This document shows, one piece after another, positions 25,045-34,834 of a stretch of 64,000 bases of DNA. Numbering within the stretch: the first letter of the stretch is position 1; every line of letters starts with the position of its first letter. The notes under the pieces were generated by a model. That model ran no database searches and was not told the DNA's origin. It saw only the letters and a program-made list of their open reading frames with translations. Both the position numbers and the translations under genes were made by a program. Source of the DNA: Pseudomonadota bacterium (GTDB lineage Bacteria; Pseudomonadota; Alphaproteobacteria; Sphingomonadales; Sphingomonadaceae); contig JAEWZX010000019.1 of assembly GCA_023394965.1 (NCBI GenBank), positions 62,001 through 126,000 of the forward strand, read 5' to 3'.

Positions 25045-26013
25045 TCATGACCCTCCGTAAAGGGTGTTCGAGACAATTTGTTCGGCCACCCGCACTGCGC
25101 TGCGAAGCTCGCTGACTGGCATGGATGCTGCACTGGTCGTTTCGCCGATTTGGGGCGGTCTGCTGGCGAAGGTCGCACCTTTCGCCCCTGGTGTCTCCGC
25201 TATCGTTCGACAGAACTTTTCGAAGCGGGCTCGAACGATTGAATTGGTTCGTTTGCGCTTGCGACACATCAACTCAAAACTGTGGCACACGATATTGAAG
25301 AGCGGATGGCCCATATCCACGCAATGCCTGAGCGCAGCTGTCATTTCCCAATGAGAGATTGCAGTGATCTGAGCGTGGCGTTTGCCACGAATACTGCGGA
25401 TCGTACCGATGGGAACTTCTATGGTGCCTTCATGCTGTGAGACATCCTGATCTGTTTCGCCAAGCGAAATCCGGCATTCCGATCCGGTGATTCCCGGCGC
25501 ATGACTGCTGTCATATCGGATACCAGCCCTCGCCAGCGCGCGTAGCGTGCAGTCATTTGCACCGTAATTGCCGGCGCGGAATGCGGTTGGGGCCGGAGCA
25601 CCGGCGCGTATGAGATAACCGCACGCAATTTCCAGCAGCTCGACCTGCTCGTCTTCCGTAAACTGATGCATGTTGCGCCCCGTTCTCCCGCGAAGGGGGT
25701 TGGCGTCACCGGCGATTTTCAGCCATTCAGAGTGAAGATGGAGTTGGACTTCGTGGCCACGTTTGAGGATCGGCTGGACAACATCTTCTATTGCGCCAAT
25801 TCCCCATACCAACGCAGGCATGGGGTCGACGAAGAAGATGCCTTTCATGCCATACTCTTCCATCACATCCATCTGGTAGCCGATGCCCACGGCACCGAAC
25901 TCTGTGACGCAAGAGATAGAGCGATCGAATATTTCCTGCCGGGCATGCAGACCCAGCCTTGCCGCAAGTCTGGCGGAGTATTCCGTGTCAATGGTCATGA
26001 AGACTGCGGTCAT
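25045..26013 (-). CDS. polysaccharide deacetylase-like protein (WalW-like CE4 branch)
   Basis: 322 residues with a NodB-like fold and no signal peptide. The metal motifs are partly modified: MTIDTEYS supplies the aspartates of motif 1, GHEVQLHLHSEW the histidines of motif 2, and FRAGNYGAND replaces the RxPY motif 3. This pattern resembles the WalW group associated with capsule or lipopolysaccharide genes, in which deacetylation of a surface polysaccharide is presumed. The C-terminal 60 residues are basic and low in hydrophobicity. No other surface-polysaccharide gene is nearby. A second ATG five codons in (MTIDTEYS) is an equally good start. It is transcribed towards rplA and shares its terminator region. 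Confidence 0.75.
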   Translation of the reverse strand: MTAVFMTIDTEYSARLAARLGLHARQEIFDRSISCVTEFGAVGIGYQMDVMEEYGMKGIFFVDPMPALVWGIGAIEDVVQPILKRGHEVQLHLHSEWLKIAGDANPLRGRTGRNMHQFTEDEQVELLEIACGYLIRAGAPAPTAFRAGNYGANDCTLRALARAGIRYDSSHAPGITGSECRISLGETDQDVSQHEGTIEVPIGTIRSIRGKRHAQITAISHWEMTAALRHCVDMGHPLFNIVCHSFELMCRKRKRTNSIVRARFEKFCRTIAETPGAKGATFASRPPQIGETTSAASMPVSELRSAVRVAEQIVSNTLYGGS

Positions 26014-26067
26014 TCTGCAGGTTTAACTCGCAGGGGGTAACAGTCAAATCAGACCGAATATTTTGTA

Positions 26068-26826
26068 TCAGATTCCCCCGGCGGTGAAATCGAAGCCTGC
26101 CGTGGCAAGCCCATCGCACAGGCTGTCGACACAGCTTTTCAACTCTTCCGCGCTTGTTGAGCGTACCACGAAATTGGCGCCGACGCGGCCTTCCCGAAAG
26201 AACGGGTAGCTGCCGATCTGGCATTGGTCGTGAGCCTTTTCGACCTGTCGCAGGATATCGGCGACTTCGCTTTCGGGCGTCCAGCATCCGATTGTCTCGG
26301 AAAGCAAAGGTGCCCCCCCTTCCAGCGTCCCCGTCAGTGCGTCGAGCATGCCCGCCGTGATGTGAGGCACACCGGCCATAAGGTGGATATTGCCTAGCTT
26401 GATGCCGGGGGCCCCCGACATGCGATTCGGGATCAACTCTGCCCCTTCCGGAACGCGGGCCATGCGCAATCGCGCATCGGTGAGACCGCCCGGTTTGTCG
26501 GCATAATATTTTTCCAGAATTGCACGTGCTTCAGGGTGAACCACCACACCGACACCCAGCGCTTCGGCCACTGCATCTACGGTAATGTCGTCATGTGTGG
26601 GACCGATACCGCCCGTGGTGAACAGGTAATCGTAGCTTTCGCGCAGCGCATTCACCGCCTCAATAATGCGGGCCATCACATCCGGAACGACCCGCACTTC
26701 GGCGAGCCTGATTCCCTGCACCTGCAACCAGCTGGCGATTTGGGCGATGTTTTTGTCATGCGTTCGGCCGGACAGAATTTCGTCGCCGATGACGACGAGT
26801 CCTGCAGTATAGATGCGATCGGTCAT
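26068..26826 (-). CDS. molybdopterin-binding/CinA N-terminal domain protein
   Basis: 252 residues. The first 170 form a MoaB/CinA-like molybdopterin-binding fold: VVIGDEILSGRTHDKN at the start, TTGGIGPTHDDITVDAVAEALG at about 70-90, and MSGAPGIKLGNIHLMAGVPHI. The C-terminal part has FREGRVGANFVVRS. The CinA nicotinamide-mononucleotide amidohydrolase domain is absent, so this is the short single-domain form annotated as competence/damage-inducible protein A family. Related domains have ADP-ribose pyrophosphatase or FAD-synthetase-linked activity. The precise role is uncertain. It lies 33 bases downstream of the monooxygenase gene on the same strand. Confidence 0.85.
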   Translation of the reverse strand: MTDRIYTAGLVVIGDEILSGRTHDKNIAQIASWLQVQGIRLAEVRVVPDVMARIIEAVNALRESYDYLFTTGGIGPTHDDITVDAVAEALGVGVVVHPEARAILEKYYADKPGGLTDARLRMARVPEGAELIPNRMSGAPGIKLGNIHLMAGVPHITAGMLDALTGTLEGGAPLLSETIGCWTPESEVADILRQVEKAHDQCQIGSYPFFREGRVGANFVVRSTSAEELKSCVDSLCDGLATAGFDFTAGGI

Positions 26827-26859
26827 AATGAATGGCGTAACGCGGTCGGCGGACGATTA

Positions 26860-28368
26860 CTACTCCGCAGCTTCGAGCTGTTCCCCCACAGATCGGGTAT
26901 TGGCACCATGTCGACGGAATTCGAGCAAACCATCATCGACCGGGTCCTGTTTCATCCGTTTGCGGTCCACCACATATTCCTGATTGAGCCGCCAGGGATA
27001 GGCGACGGCATTACGCGGCATGATATGCTTGCTGCGCTGGATATATCCTGACGAGAAATCGAATATATCGTCCTCCTCGATCATCGCTTCGGCCTGCGGT
27101 GTCAGCACCGGCTCAGTGACATCGACGCCCTTGGCCTTGCTTTCGTTGAGGACCCGGCAGATGAAGTCCGAATTGATATCCGCCCGGAGCGTCCAGCTTG
27201 CGTTGAGATAACCGAATACCACTGCGAGGTTCGGCACGTTGGAGAACATGCAGCCCTTGTAGTAGAAGTGCTGTGCGAGATCGATTGGGCGACCGTCCTT
27301 AGACAATGCGATTTTCCCAGCCACGGCCAGCTTGAGACCGGTGGCAGTAATCACGATGTCAGCGGGAAGGAAACGATCATCAGTCAGCCGCACACCACCT
27401 TTTTCGAAGGCCTTGATGTGACCGGTTACGACATCGGCCTTGCCATTCTTTAGCGCTTCGAAAAGATCATCGTCCGGAACCAGGCAGAGCCTTTGATCCC
27501 ACGGATCGTAGGGCGGGGTGAAAGGCGCCAGATCGTAATTTTCGCCCATCGTTTTGCGAATGCGCTTGTGCAGCCCATCCTTTACTTTGTCGGGCTTGTT
27601 ACGCGCCATCTTGAAAGTAAAATCCTGCATGGTGATATTCTTCCACCGCGTGATCCGGTAGGCAGTCTTTTCCGGTAGGATCTTGCGCAGGAAATTGGCG
27701 ACTCTGTCCTTGGCTGGACGGCTGAACATCCATGTCGGTGTGCGCTGAAGCATGGTGACCTTGGTGGCCTTGTTTGCCATCGACGGAACGATGGTAACGG
27801 CGGTCGCACCCGACCCCACGACGACAACCTGCTTGTTCGTATAGTCCAGCTTGTCAGGCCAGAACTGAGGATGAATAATCTGTCCTTCGAATTCGCCGAA
27901 ATCGAAACCCGGATCGTATGGTTCGTCATAGTCATAGTATCCGGAGCCCAGATATAGCCAGTTCGCTGTCAGGTGCTTGTATTCGCCATCGGTGGTTTCC
28001 AGCGTGACGTGCCAGCGCCCTTCGCTTTCGCGCCAATCGGCTGAAACGACTTTGTGGCCGAAGCGGATATGTTCGCGGATACCACGTTCATCGACGATCC
28101 GGTCGAGATACTCCAGAATAGACGGCCCGTCTGCGATCGATTTCTCATGCCTCCATGGCTCGAAATCAAAGCCCAGGGTGTGCATGTCGCTGTCGGATCG
28201 GATGCCAGGATAACGGAAAAGATCCCAGGTCCCGCCAAGATTTTCGCGGCGCTCCACAATGACGAAGCCGTGGTCGGGTGCCTTTTCTTTCATGTGAGCA
28301 GCCATGCCGATGCCGGAAATTCCCGCACCGACGATCATAACGTCGAAATCGGTCGCCGTATTTTTCAT
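26860..28368 (-). CDS. flavin-containing Baeyer-Villiger-type monooxygenase
   Basis: Class B flavoprotein monooxygenase of 502 residues using FAD and NADPH. Two Rossmann motifs are present: MIVGAGISGIGMAAHM (residues 11-26) and VVVVGSGATAVTIVPSM (181-197). Between them, FEGQIIHPQFWP (160-171) fits the FxGxxxHxxxW fingerprint of Baeyer-Villiger and flavin monooxygenases. RYPGIRSDSDMHTLGF is typical of the bacterial FMO/BVMO group. Likely substrates are ketones or other lipophilic carbonyls, but none can be named. It probably shares a transcript with the CinA-like gene behind it. Confidence 0.88.
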   Translation of the reverse strand: MKNTATDFDVMIVGAGISGIGMAAHMKEKAPDHGFVIVERRENLGGTWDLFRYPGIRSDSDMHTLGFDFEPWRHEKSIADGPSILEYLDRIVDERGIREHIRFGHKVVSADWRESEGRWHVTLETTDGEYKHLTANWLYLGSGYYDYDEPYDPGFDFGEFEGQIIHPQFWPDKLDYTNKQVVVVGSGATAVTIVPSMANKATKVTMLQRTPTWMFSRPAKDRVANFLRKILPEKTAYRITRWKNITMQDFTFKMARNKPDKVKDGLHKRIRKTMGENYDLAPFTPPYDPWDQRLCLVPDDDLFEALKNGKADVVTGHIKAFEKGGVRLTDDRFLPADIVITATGLKLAVAGKIALSKDGRPIDLAQHFYYKGCMFSNVPNLAVVFGYLNASWTLRADINSDFICRVLNESKAKGVDVTEPVLTPQAEAMIEEDDIFDFSSGYIQRSKHIMPRNAVAYPWRLNQEYVVDRKRMKQDPVDDGLLEFRRHGANTRSVGEQLEAAE

Positions 28369-28521
28369 GTCACTCTCCCAAGTCAGAGGAGCCTAAACCA
28401 GAGTTTGCTTCAGCGCCAGCCTCGGTTGCAGGGCGCAACCTAACTTGCCTCAATCGATAGCGACTGATGAACGGTGCGATTGGGGTTGGAAAGCAGAGTG
28501 ATGACAGGACGATATACGCTT

Positions 28522-28833
28522 CTATCGTTCGCCGCCGTCTATCTCGCGAACAATGTGTTCCAGCACGCTGGGGTGCAGCGGCTGTTCGAATTCGGCACCT
28601 ACCGAATAGCCTTCGCGCCATTTAACATTCGCGGGGATCGGGCCGACATTGCCAACCTTTACGAAAATTGCCGCATCTGTCTGGAGTACTGAAAATTTAT
28701 CGAAGAATTTGCAGCCATATTCGGAAATATCCTTGATCCACACGTCTCGCGCGGTCCCTTGTTGCGCACGATAGCGCCCTGCAACGGTCACGGTATGCCG
28801 CGGCTCCCTGCGAGAATTCCTGAATATTTCCAT
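28522..28833 (-). CDS. PilZ domain protein
   Basis: A small cytosolic protein of 103 residues made of a single PilZ domain, a cyclic-di-GMP receptor. RREPRHTV supplies the RxxxR motif and IKDISEYGCKFF the D/NxSxxG motif, with VGNVGPIPANVKWREGYSVGAEF closing the barrel. I used the ATG just before EIFRNSRREPR. A longer form starting at a TTG at 28908 would add 25 residues unlike the family, and the GAAGG directly before the chosen ATG is too close to be ideal. A GGDEF-EAL protein 6-8 kb away could supply or remove the ligand. It is divergent from the LacI gene. Confidence 0.8.
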   Translation of the reverse strand: MEIFRNSRREPRHTVTVAGRYRAQQGTARDVWIKDISEYGCKFFDKFSVLQTDAAIFVKVGNVGPIPANVKWREGYSVGAEFEQPLHPSVLEHIVREIDGGER

Positions 28834-28952
28834 CCTTCGTGCTGTCCCCTGAGGCAAGATGGCGGTAGCGAAGGCAATCGAGAAGCGCTTCGTTCTCGCT
28901 TTCGTCAAGCACCTGCGTTAGGGCTGCCATCTTAGGGGAGAGCCGGTAAAAA

Positions 28953-29981
28953 ATGTCTAACAGCGATAAGCTTGGGCTACGGAGGGTGACTTCTATCGAC
29001 GTTGCCGAACGCGCCGGAGTTAGCCAGTCGACTGTCAGCCGTGCGCTCTCCGGAAGTGAGACAATTACGGAGGCAACCCGCCGCCGGGTGGAGCTGGCTG
29101 CCGAAGAGCTGGGATACCATGTCAATGCGCGTGCGGCCGGCCTGCGACGTGGCGAGACGGGAACCATCGCGATTGTCGTGATCGGTCGCGAAGGGCAGGG
29201 GCCTGCGGCCATCAATCCATTCTACTACAGCCTGCTGGGCAGTACCTGCGCAGCCGCGGCGGAGCGCGGATATGAGGCACTGGTATCTTTTCAGGCGAAG
29301 CCGGACGAGTTTTTCGGGCACTATGTGGCGCGCCGGCAAGCGGACGGCGTGGTGGTTATCGGAACGGCGAGCAACGAGGCGGCCTGGGACTATTTCCGCA
29401 CCTGCGCGGAACAGTCCAAGGGGATGGCCTTCTGGGGCTCCCCCTTCGATGACAGCGTTTGGGTACGCTCCGACAATCGCGAAGGTGGACGGCTTGCCGT
29501 CGAACGGCTTGCGCGGAGCGGAGCTAGCAAAATTGTTTTCGTTGGCGACACAACATCATCGCAGCGTCAGTTCCGCGAACGTTACGAAGGGTATCGCGAC
29601 GCCATGGAAGCTGCCGGGCTGAATCCGGTCGAAGCAGTGGTCAGCCAGGGCGAGGATCGCGTGGTGCAGGGGCGCAATGCGATCGCGCAAATGGTCGATA
29701 GCGGCAGTGGTTTCGATGGGTTGTTTTTTGCCTGCGATGCCATGGCGCTCGGCGCGCTGGAGGAACTGGCTGCCCGCGGTATTTCCGTGCCTGGCGATGT
29801 CGGGGTGATCGGCTTCGATGGATTGGGGTCCGGGGAATTCAGCGCACCGCCGCTCACAACCGTTGAACCCGATTTCGCGCAGGCCGGCATGTTGCTGATC
29901 GATACGGCACTTGCTGTCGAACAAAGCCGCCCGGAACGACGGGTTTCGGTTCACCTCGTCGAACGCGCCAGTGTGCGCTGA
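28953..29981 (+). CDS. LacI-family transcriptional regulator
   Basis: 342 residues. An N-terminal LacI helix-turn-helix (VTSIDVAERAGVSQSTVSRALSG at about 12-34, then the hinge GYHVNARAAGLRRGETG) leads into a periplasmic-binding-protein-like effector domain (AINPFYYSLLGSTCAAAAERGYEALV, FACDAMALGALEELAARGISVPGDVGVIGFDG, PLTTVEPDFAQAG). It probably senses a sugar or related small molecule. It ends 28 bases before the large propeller-amidohydrolase gene and may control or be co-transcribed with it. No sugar transporter is adjacent. Confidence 0.92.
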   Translation: MSNSDKLGLRRVTSIDVAERAGVSQSTVSRALSGSETITEATRRRVELAAEELGYHVNARAAGLRRGETGTIAIVVIGREGQGPAAINPFYYSLLGSTCAAAAERGYEALVSFQAKPDEFFGHYVARRQADGVVVIGTASNEAAWDYFRTCAEQSKGMAFWGSPFDDSVWVRSDNREGGRLAVERLARSGASKIVFVGDTTSSQRQFRERYEGYRDAMEAAGLNPVEAVVSQGEDRVVQGRNAIAQMVDSGSGFDGLFFACDAMALGALEELAARGISVPGDVGVIGFDGLGSGEFSAPPLTTVEPDFAQAGMLLIDTALAVEQSRPERRVSVHLVERASVR

Positions 29982-30009
29982 CCTTCGCAATCGCTTTCGG
30001 GAGACCCTG

Positions 30010-33000
30010 ATGAAGACCAGTATCGCCTCCGTCCTTGCCGTTCTTTTCTCCAGCCAGGTTGCTTATGCGCAGGATTCTCAACCGAGCCCCAATCCGGTCG
30101 AGGAGCAGGAGGTAGATGCATCGTCGCAAGACGGGCCTGCCGAAGGCAGTGGTCAGTCTGTCCAGGCAGCCCCGGCGACAGCAAACCCGGCAGCCGAAAG
30201 CGCAGACGGGGAAAAGTGGGACGTTACCGCGCCACGCGGGGCGACCATCCGTCAGGTGCCGATCCGTACCGACGAAGGCACTTGGATGGATGTCGATGTT
30301 TCTCCAGACGGTCGGATGCTAGCCTTTTCCCTGCTTGGCGATATCTACACCATGCCGGTCACGGGCGGGACGCCCACCCGCATAGCGGAAGGGCTGGCGT
30401 GGGAAGTCCAGCCGCGCTTTTCTCCGGATGGGCGCCGCATCGCATTCACTTCCGACCGGGGCGGTGGGGACAATATCTGGATCATGAATGCCGATGGTTC
30501 GGATAAACGCCAGTTGACCAAGGAGGATTTCCGCCTGGTCAATCAGGCAAGCTGGTCGCCCGATGGCAGTTACATCGTGGCCAAGAAGCATTTCACCACC
30601 CAGCGTTCGCTCGGCACCGGCGAGATCTGGATCTACCATGTTTCCGGTGGAGGAGGCGTGCAGCTTGTGAAGCGGGCAAGCGAAGCCCTGCAGAAAGAGC
30701 TGGGTGAACCCGTCTACTCACCCAATGGCGAGGCCGTGTATTATTCACGCAACGTCACATCGGGCCCGATTTTCGAGTACGCGCAGGATTCCACTCAGGG
30801 CACGTTCGCGATCGAGCGATACGATCTGGCAACGGGAGAAGTGACCACTGCGGTCAGCGGTTATGGCGGTGCGGTTCGTCCGCAGCCTTCACCCGATGGC
30901 AAGAGTATCGCCTTCATACGCCGCGACAAGGATCAGACCGAACTGTGGGTCAAGGATCTGACCAGCGGTCAACAACGCATGATCTATGGCGATCTGGACA
31001 TGGACATGCAGGAAACCTGGGCGGTTCATGGCTTCTATCCGTTGATGGACTGGATGCCGGATGGCGGCTCTATCGTCTTGTGGGCGGGAGGAAAGCTGAA
31101 GCGCGTGGCTGCCGATGGCAGCGGCGCCAGCGTTATCCCCTTCAGCGTCAACGACACGCGCGGCGTTGCCAATGCCCCGCATCCCGTAATCCCTGTTTCA
31201 CCCGATAGTTTTACGGCCAAGATCCCGCGGTTCACCACCGTATCGCCCGATGGACGTACGGTAGTGTTCGAAAGCCTTGGCAAGCTGTATGCGAAACCTG
31301 TGGCTGGAGGCACCGCACGGCGGCTGACATCGGGTAATGATGACGCGCTCGAACTATGGCCTTCGTGGTCGCGCGATGGCCGGCAACTGACCTACGTCCG
31401 CTGGACCGATGACGGCCTTGGACAGATCATGATCGCCAGTGCCAATGGGTCTAACGTACGCGCGGTTACGCGTATGCAGGGCCATTACGCACAGCCCAGC
31501 TTCTCGCCTGATGGCAAAACAATCGTCTTCGAAAAACGCTCGGGCGGTTATCTCACCTCTCCCGAGTTTTCGGAGAATGCGGGTGTCTACAAGGTCAGCG
31601 CTTCAGGTGGCACGCCCACCTTGGTGGCGCGCGATACCACAGGCCCGCAATTTGGTGCGCAAAGCGATCGCGTTTTCATGCTCGGGCGCAAGGACGGAAA
31701 GCTCCAGCTGCTTTCGGCCACTCTCGACGGTGAAGCGAGACAGGTTCATGCCGAAGGCGAACTGACTACCGAATATCACGTCAGTCCACGCGGAGATTTC
31801 GTGGCGTTCCGCGAAAATTACGAAGTGTTTGCGATGCCGCTGCTGCCGGGCGGGCAGGCGGTTACGGTGGGTGAGAAAGCCAGTTCTCTACCGGTTGTTC
31901 GCGCGTCAAGGGGCGGGGCGGATTACATCGGCTGGACCGAAGGTGGCCAGGTTCTGACCTGGTCGATGGGCCCCGTCCTGTATCGCGCAAGTCTTGCCGC
32001 GATGTTCGCCAACGCGCCGAAGGACAAGGATGCCCCGGCTTTCGTGCCGCCAACCACTGGCACCTCGCTGGAACGCACTGTGGCGGCGGACAAGCCGCGC
32101 GGAACTGTGGCGATCGCTGGTGCAAAAATTCTCACCATGACCGGTGACGGTGCGGGTGAGATCGCCGATGGCACGATCGTCATAACCGGCGACAGGATCG
32201 CCTCCATCGGTCCGGCATCCTCCGTGCGGATACCGCAGGGTGCCACGGTGATAGATGCTGCCGGCAAGACCATTATGCCGGGATTGGTGGATGCTCACGC
32301 TCATGGCCCGCAGGGGGTGGGGGATCTCGTGCCGCAGCAGAACTGGTCACTTGTCCAAAATCTGGCGATGGGCACCACGACGATTCATGATCCATCGTCG
32401 AGTGCCAGCATGATTTTTTCTGCCTCGGAGCGCCAGAAAGCAGGCAGAATGCTTGCCCCGCGTATCTTCTCGACCGCAGAAGTCGTCTACGGAGCGAAGG
32501 CACCTGGCGTTTATGCGCGTATCGACAGTTACGAAGATGCGCTGGCCCATATCCAGCGGATCAAGGCGCAGGGCGGCATTTCGATCAAGAACTACAACCA
32601 GCCCCGTCGAGAACAACGCCAGCAGGTTGTGGCGGCGGCGCGCGCGGAAAACATGCTGGTCGTGGCGGAAGGCGGTTCGCTCTTCGGCATGGACATGAAC
32701 ATGATCGCCGACGGCAATTCGACAATCGAACATAATGTGCCGGGCGAAGTTTTTTACGAAGACGTCCTGCAATACTGGGCCGGTTCGCAATCCAATTATA
32801 CGCCGACATTGGTTGTGACCTATGGCGGGCTGGCTGCGGATCCGTACTGGCGCCAGGCGACCGACGTATTCGACAATCCGCTGATGGTTCACACGCCACC
32901 CCGCCAGCTGATCGCCGCAACAGCGCGGCGGGTCAAAGCGCCCGAGTGGGCATTCGTCGATGACGAGGCTGCCCGTGAGGCAAGAAAGCTGGCTAAGCGT

Positions 33001-33336
33001 GGCGTGAAGGTTAGCATCGGCGCACATGGCCAGCAGGCGGGCGTTGGGTCGCATTGGGAATTATGGAGCTTCGTGCGCGGCGGCATGACCCCTGTCGAAT
33101 CTCTTCGTGCCGGCACGATTGAATCGGCACGATCTCTCGGCATGGATCGCGATATCGGCAGTCTGGAAGTCGGCAAACTGGCGGATCTTGTTGTCCTCGA
33201 TGCCGATCCGAGCGCAGACATCCGCAATTCGGACAAGATCGACCGGGTTATGATCGGGGGCCGTCTATACGATGCCAAAACCATGAACGAGGTCGATACC
33301 GGCGATGAAAAACGCCTGCCCTATTGGTGGGAATAA
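30010..33336 (+). CDS. secreted TolB-like propeller fused to an amidohydrolase
   Basis: A 1,108-residue exported protein. The signal peptide ends AYA-Q and is followed by a Pro/Glu/Ser-rich linker. Residues of about 80-680 hold repeated WD40-like PD40 blades (FSPDGRRIAFTSDRGG, WSPDGSYIVAKK, PSPDGKSIAFIRR, PSFSPDGKTIVFEKR). From about residue 715 an amidohydrolase domain begins, with H763 and H765 (VDAHAHG), ISIKNYNQP (candidate bridging lysine), EHNVPGE and GAHGQQAGVGSHWELW. The family is known from genomes as amidohydrolase fusions, and a peptidase-like role on peptides or amides is inferred, not shown. The start has GGGAGA 6 bases upstream; an open 33-codon extension overlapping lacI lacks a signal sequence. 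Confidence 0.85.
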   Translation: MKTSIASVLAVLFSSQVAYAQDSQPSPNPVEEQEVDASSQDGPAEGSGQSVQAAPATANPAAESADGEKWDVTAPRGATIRQVPIRTDEGTWMDVDVSPDGRMLAFSLLGDIYTMPVTGGTPTRIAEGLAWEVQPRFSPDGRRIAFTSDRGGGDNIWIMNADGSDKRQLTKEDFRLVNQASWSPDGSYIVAKKHFTTQRSLGTGEIWIYHVSGGGGVQLVKRASEALQKELGEPVYSPNGEAVYYSRNVTSGPIFEYAQDSTQGTFAIERYDLATGEVTTAVSGYGGAVRPQPSPDGKSIAFIRRDKDQTELWVKDLTSGQQRMIYGDLDMDMQETWAVHGFYPLMDWMPDGGSIVLWAGGKLKRVAADGSGASVIPFSVNDTRGVANAPHPVIPVSPDSFTAKIPRFTTVSPDGRTVVFESLGKLYAKPVAGGTARRLTSGNDDALELWPSWSRDGRQLTYVRWTDDGLGQIMIASANGSNVRAVTRMQGHYAQPSFSPDGKTIVFEKRSGGYLTSPEFSENAGVYKVSASGGTPTLVARDTTGPQFGAQSDRVFMLGRKDGKLQLLSATLDGEARQVHAEGELTTEYHVSPRGDFVAFRENYEVFAMPLLPGGQAVTVGEKASSLPVVRASRGGADYIGWTEGGQVLTWSMGPVLYRASLAAMFANAPKDKDAPAFVPPTTGTSLERTVAADKPRGTVAIAGAKILTMTGDGAGEIADGTIVITGDRIASIGPASSVRIPQGATVIDAAGKTIMPGLVDAHAHGPQGVGDLVPQQNWSLVQNLAMGTTTIHDPSSSASMIFSASERQKAGRMLAPRIFSTAEVVYGAKAPGVYARIDSYEDALAHIQRIKAQGGISIKNYNQPRREQRQQVVAAARAENMLVVAEGGSLFGMDMNMIADGNSTIEHNVPGEVFYEDVLQYWAGSQSNYTPTLVVTYGGLAADPYWRQATDVFDNPLMVHTPPRQLIAATARRVKAPEWAFVDDEAAREARKLAKRGVKVSIGAHGQQAGVGSHWELWSFVRGGMTPVESLRAGTIESARSLGMDRDIGSLEVGKLADLVVLDADPSADIRNSDKIDRVMIGGRLYDAKTMNEVDTGDEKRLPYWWE

Positions 33337-33342
33337 CGCCTT

Positions 33343-33381
33343 GGGCAGCGCGGTATTCGATAACGCGCTGCAGCCCTTTTT
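33343..33381. terminator. intrinsic terminator between converging genes
   Basis: gggcagcgcg pairs with cgcgctg-ca-gccc (one three-base bulge) followed by ttttt. It lies between the ends of the propeller-amidohydrolase and the chemoreceptor gene and has its T run on the plus strand. Confidence 0.7.
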
Positions 33382-33388
33382 GAAGCCT

Positions 33389-34735
33389 TCAGGAAGCCGC
33401 CCTGATCTGCCCCAGAAATGCATCGACGCGGCTCTTGAGGGCGCCGGCCTGCTCTTCGAGTTCGCTTGCCGAATTGAGAACCTGGCTGGCTGCCGTTCCT
33501 GTCGCCAGACTGGTTTCGCGCACCTCTTCTATATGAGCTGACACTTCGTCCGTGGAGCGTGCAGCAAGGTCGATGCTACGGGCGAGATCCTGTCCGGCGA
33601 CCGATTGTTGATCGACCGCGCTGGCAATGGATATCGCCGTCGATTCCAATTCCTTGATCTGGCTGGCGATCGACCGCAAGGCACCGACGCTGGCACCGGT
33701 GGAATGCTGCATGGCGCGGATCTGGTCCGCCACTTCTTCCGTGGCGCGGCTGGTCTGGGCGGCAAGCTCTTTCACCTCGCTTGCAACGACCGCAAAACCA
33801 CGGCCCGCTTCCCCGCCACGGGCAGCTTCGATGGATGCATTGAGTGCGAGAAGATTGGTTCGCTGGGCAATCGATTGAATGAGTTCGACAATCTGGCCGA
33901 CCTGATCCGCCGAGGAAGCGAGGGCTGAAATGGTTTCGTCTGCGCCGTTCGCAGCGTCGGTAGCTCGCCGTGCAAGATCCGCGGAATGCGATGCCTGTCG
34001 GCTGATTTCGCCAATCGACATCGCGAATTCATCCGATGCGGCTGCCGCAGATGTAGCGCCGCTGTTGGCCTGTTCCATCAAGGACGTAACGCGCTGTGAC
34101 TGACTGGATGCCTGTTCGGCCGTCGCCGCCATGCCAGAGGCGGTCGCATTGAGCTGGCTGGCCGCGGCGGCTACACCGCCGACCACGTCGCCGATGCCGT
34201 TTTCGAACTCATTCGCCATACGCATAAGTTCGTCCTTGCGAGCTTTTGCATTGGCTTTGCGGTCGGCAAAGAGTTCGTCGAGCTTGTGGCCGGATTTGAG
34301 GAAAACCTCGAAGGTTCGGGCAAGGTCGCCGATCTCGTCAGCACGATGAGTGTGAGGGACTGTGATATCGCGCTCGCCCCTGGCAAGGCGCGCCATGTCC
34401 TCGTTAAGCTTTCGGTACGGGGTGACGACATGCTGCAGCAGAAAACGCAGACCAGCGACGCCCACGACCAGCACAACGCTCAGAGTTACGAGCAGCAATA
34501 CTTGCGCAGTCGTGGCGAAGGAGGGGAAAAGGAACCCGAACTGCGCGATCATCGTAAGCAGCACCATTGCACCGAGCGCAAACATGCAGGCGCTCCTGGC
34601 CTTGGTGGCCAGCGGCTGTTCCAGAAACCACTTGCTCAATCCGCCCATCGATCGCTCGTTCGCGTGATTTGTTATTTCGACATCGGCTATCTCGCGGGCG
34701 AGTTCGTCGGCCGTGATCGAACTATGTGCATTCAT
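33389..34735 (-). CDS. methyl-accepting chemotaxis protein without periplasmic sensor
   Basis: 448 residues. Two adjacent transmembrane helices (ACMFALGAMVLLTMIAQFGFLF and VLLLVTLSVVLVVGVAGL) are separated by only a few residues, so there is no periplasmic ligand domain. A HAMP segment follows (HVVTPYRKLNEDMARLARGE) and then the cytoplasmic signalling coiled coil, with the tip QRTNLLALNASIEAARGGEAGRGFAVVASEVKELA. About 45 polar residues precede the first helix and may sense a cytosolic cue. I used the second ATG because the GGGG-containing Shine-Dalgarno sequence is ten bases before it but only one base before the first. It is the last gene of the chemotaxis cluster. Confidence 0.9.
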   Translation of the reverse strand: MNAHSSITADELAREIADVEITNHANERSMGGLSKWFLEQPLATKARSACMFALGAMVLLTMIAQFGFLFPSFATTAQVLLLVTLSVVLVVGVAGLRFLLQHVVTPYRKLNEDMARLARGERDITVPHTHRADEIGDLARTFEVFLKSGHKLDELFADRKANAKARKDELMRMANEFENGIGDVVGGVAAAASQLNATASGMAATAEQASSQSQRVTSLMEQANSGATSAAAASDEFAMSIGEISRQASHSADLARRATDAANGADETISALASSADQVGQIVELIQSIAQRTNLLALNASIEAARGGEAGRGFAVVASEVKELAAQTSRATEEVADQIRAMQHSTGASVGALRSIASQIKELESTAISIASAVDQQSVAGQDLARSIDLAARSTDEVSAHIEEVRETSLATGTAASQVLNSASELEEQAGALKSRVDAFLGQIRAAS

Positions 34736-34834
34736 CCCGAACATTCCCCTTAAGGTGATCTAAACCTTAGTGCGAAATTACTTGAGATCGCGTTAAGGTA
34801 ACCGAAGACAGCGCAGGCTAGGTTTGCACCCGTT

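Noticed and set aside
28834..28908. Longer PilZ protein starting at a TTG
   Set aside because: Adds 25 residues unlike the PilZ family; the ATG start gives a complete domain.
34750..34799. Two TTAAGGT repeats before the chemoreceptor gene
   Set aside because: Seven-base repeats 43 bases apart, one overlapping the ribosome-binding site; too short to call without comparison.
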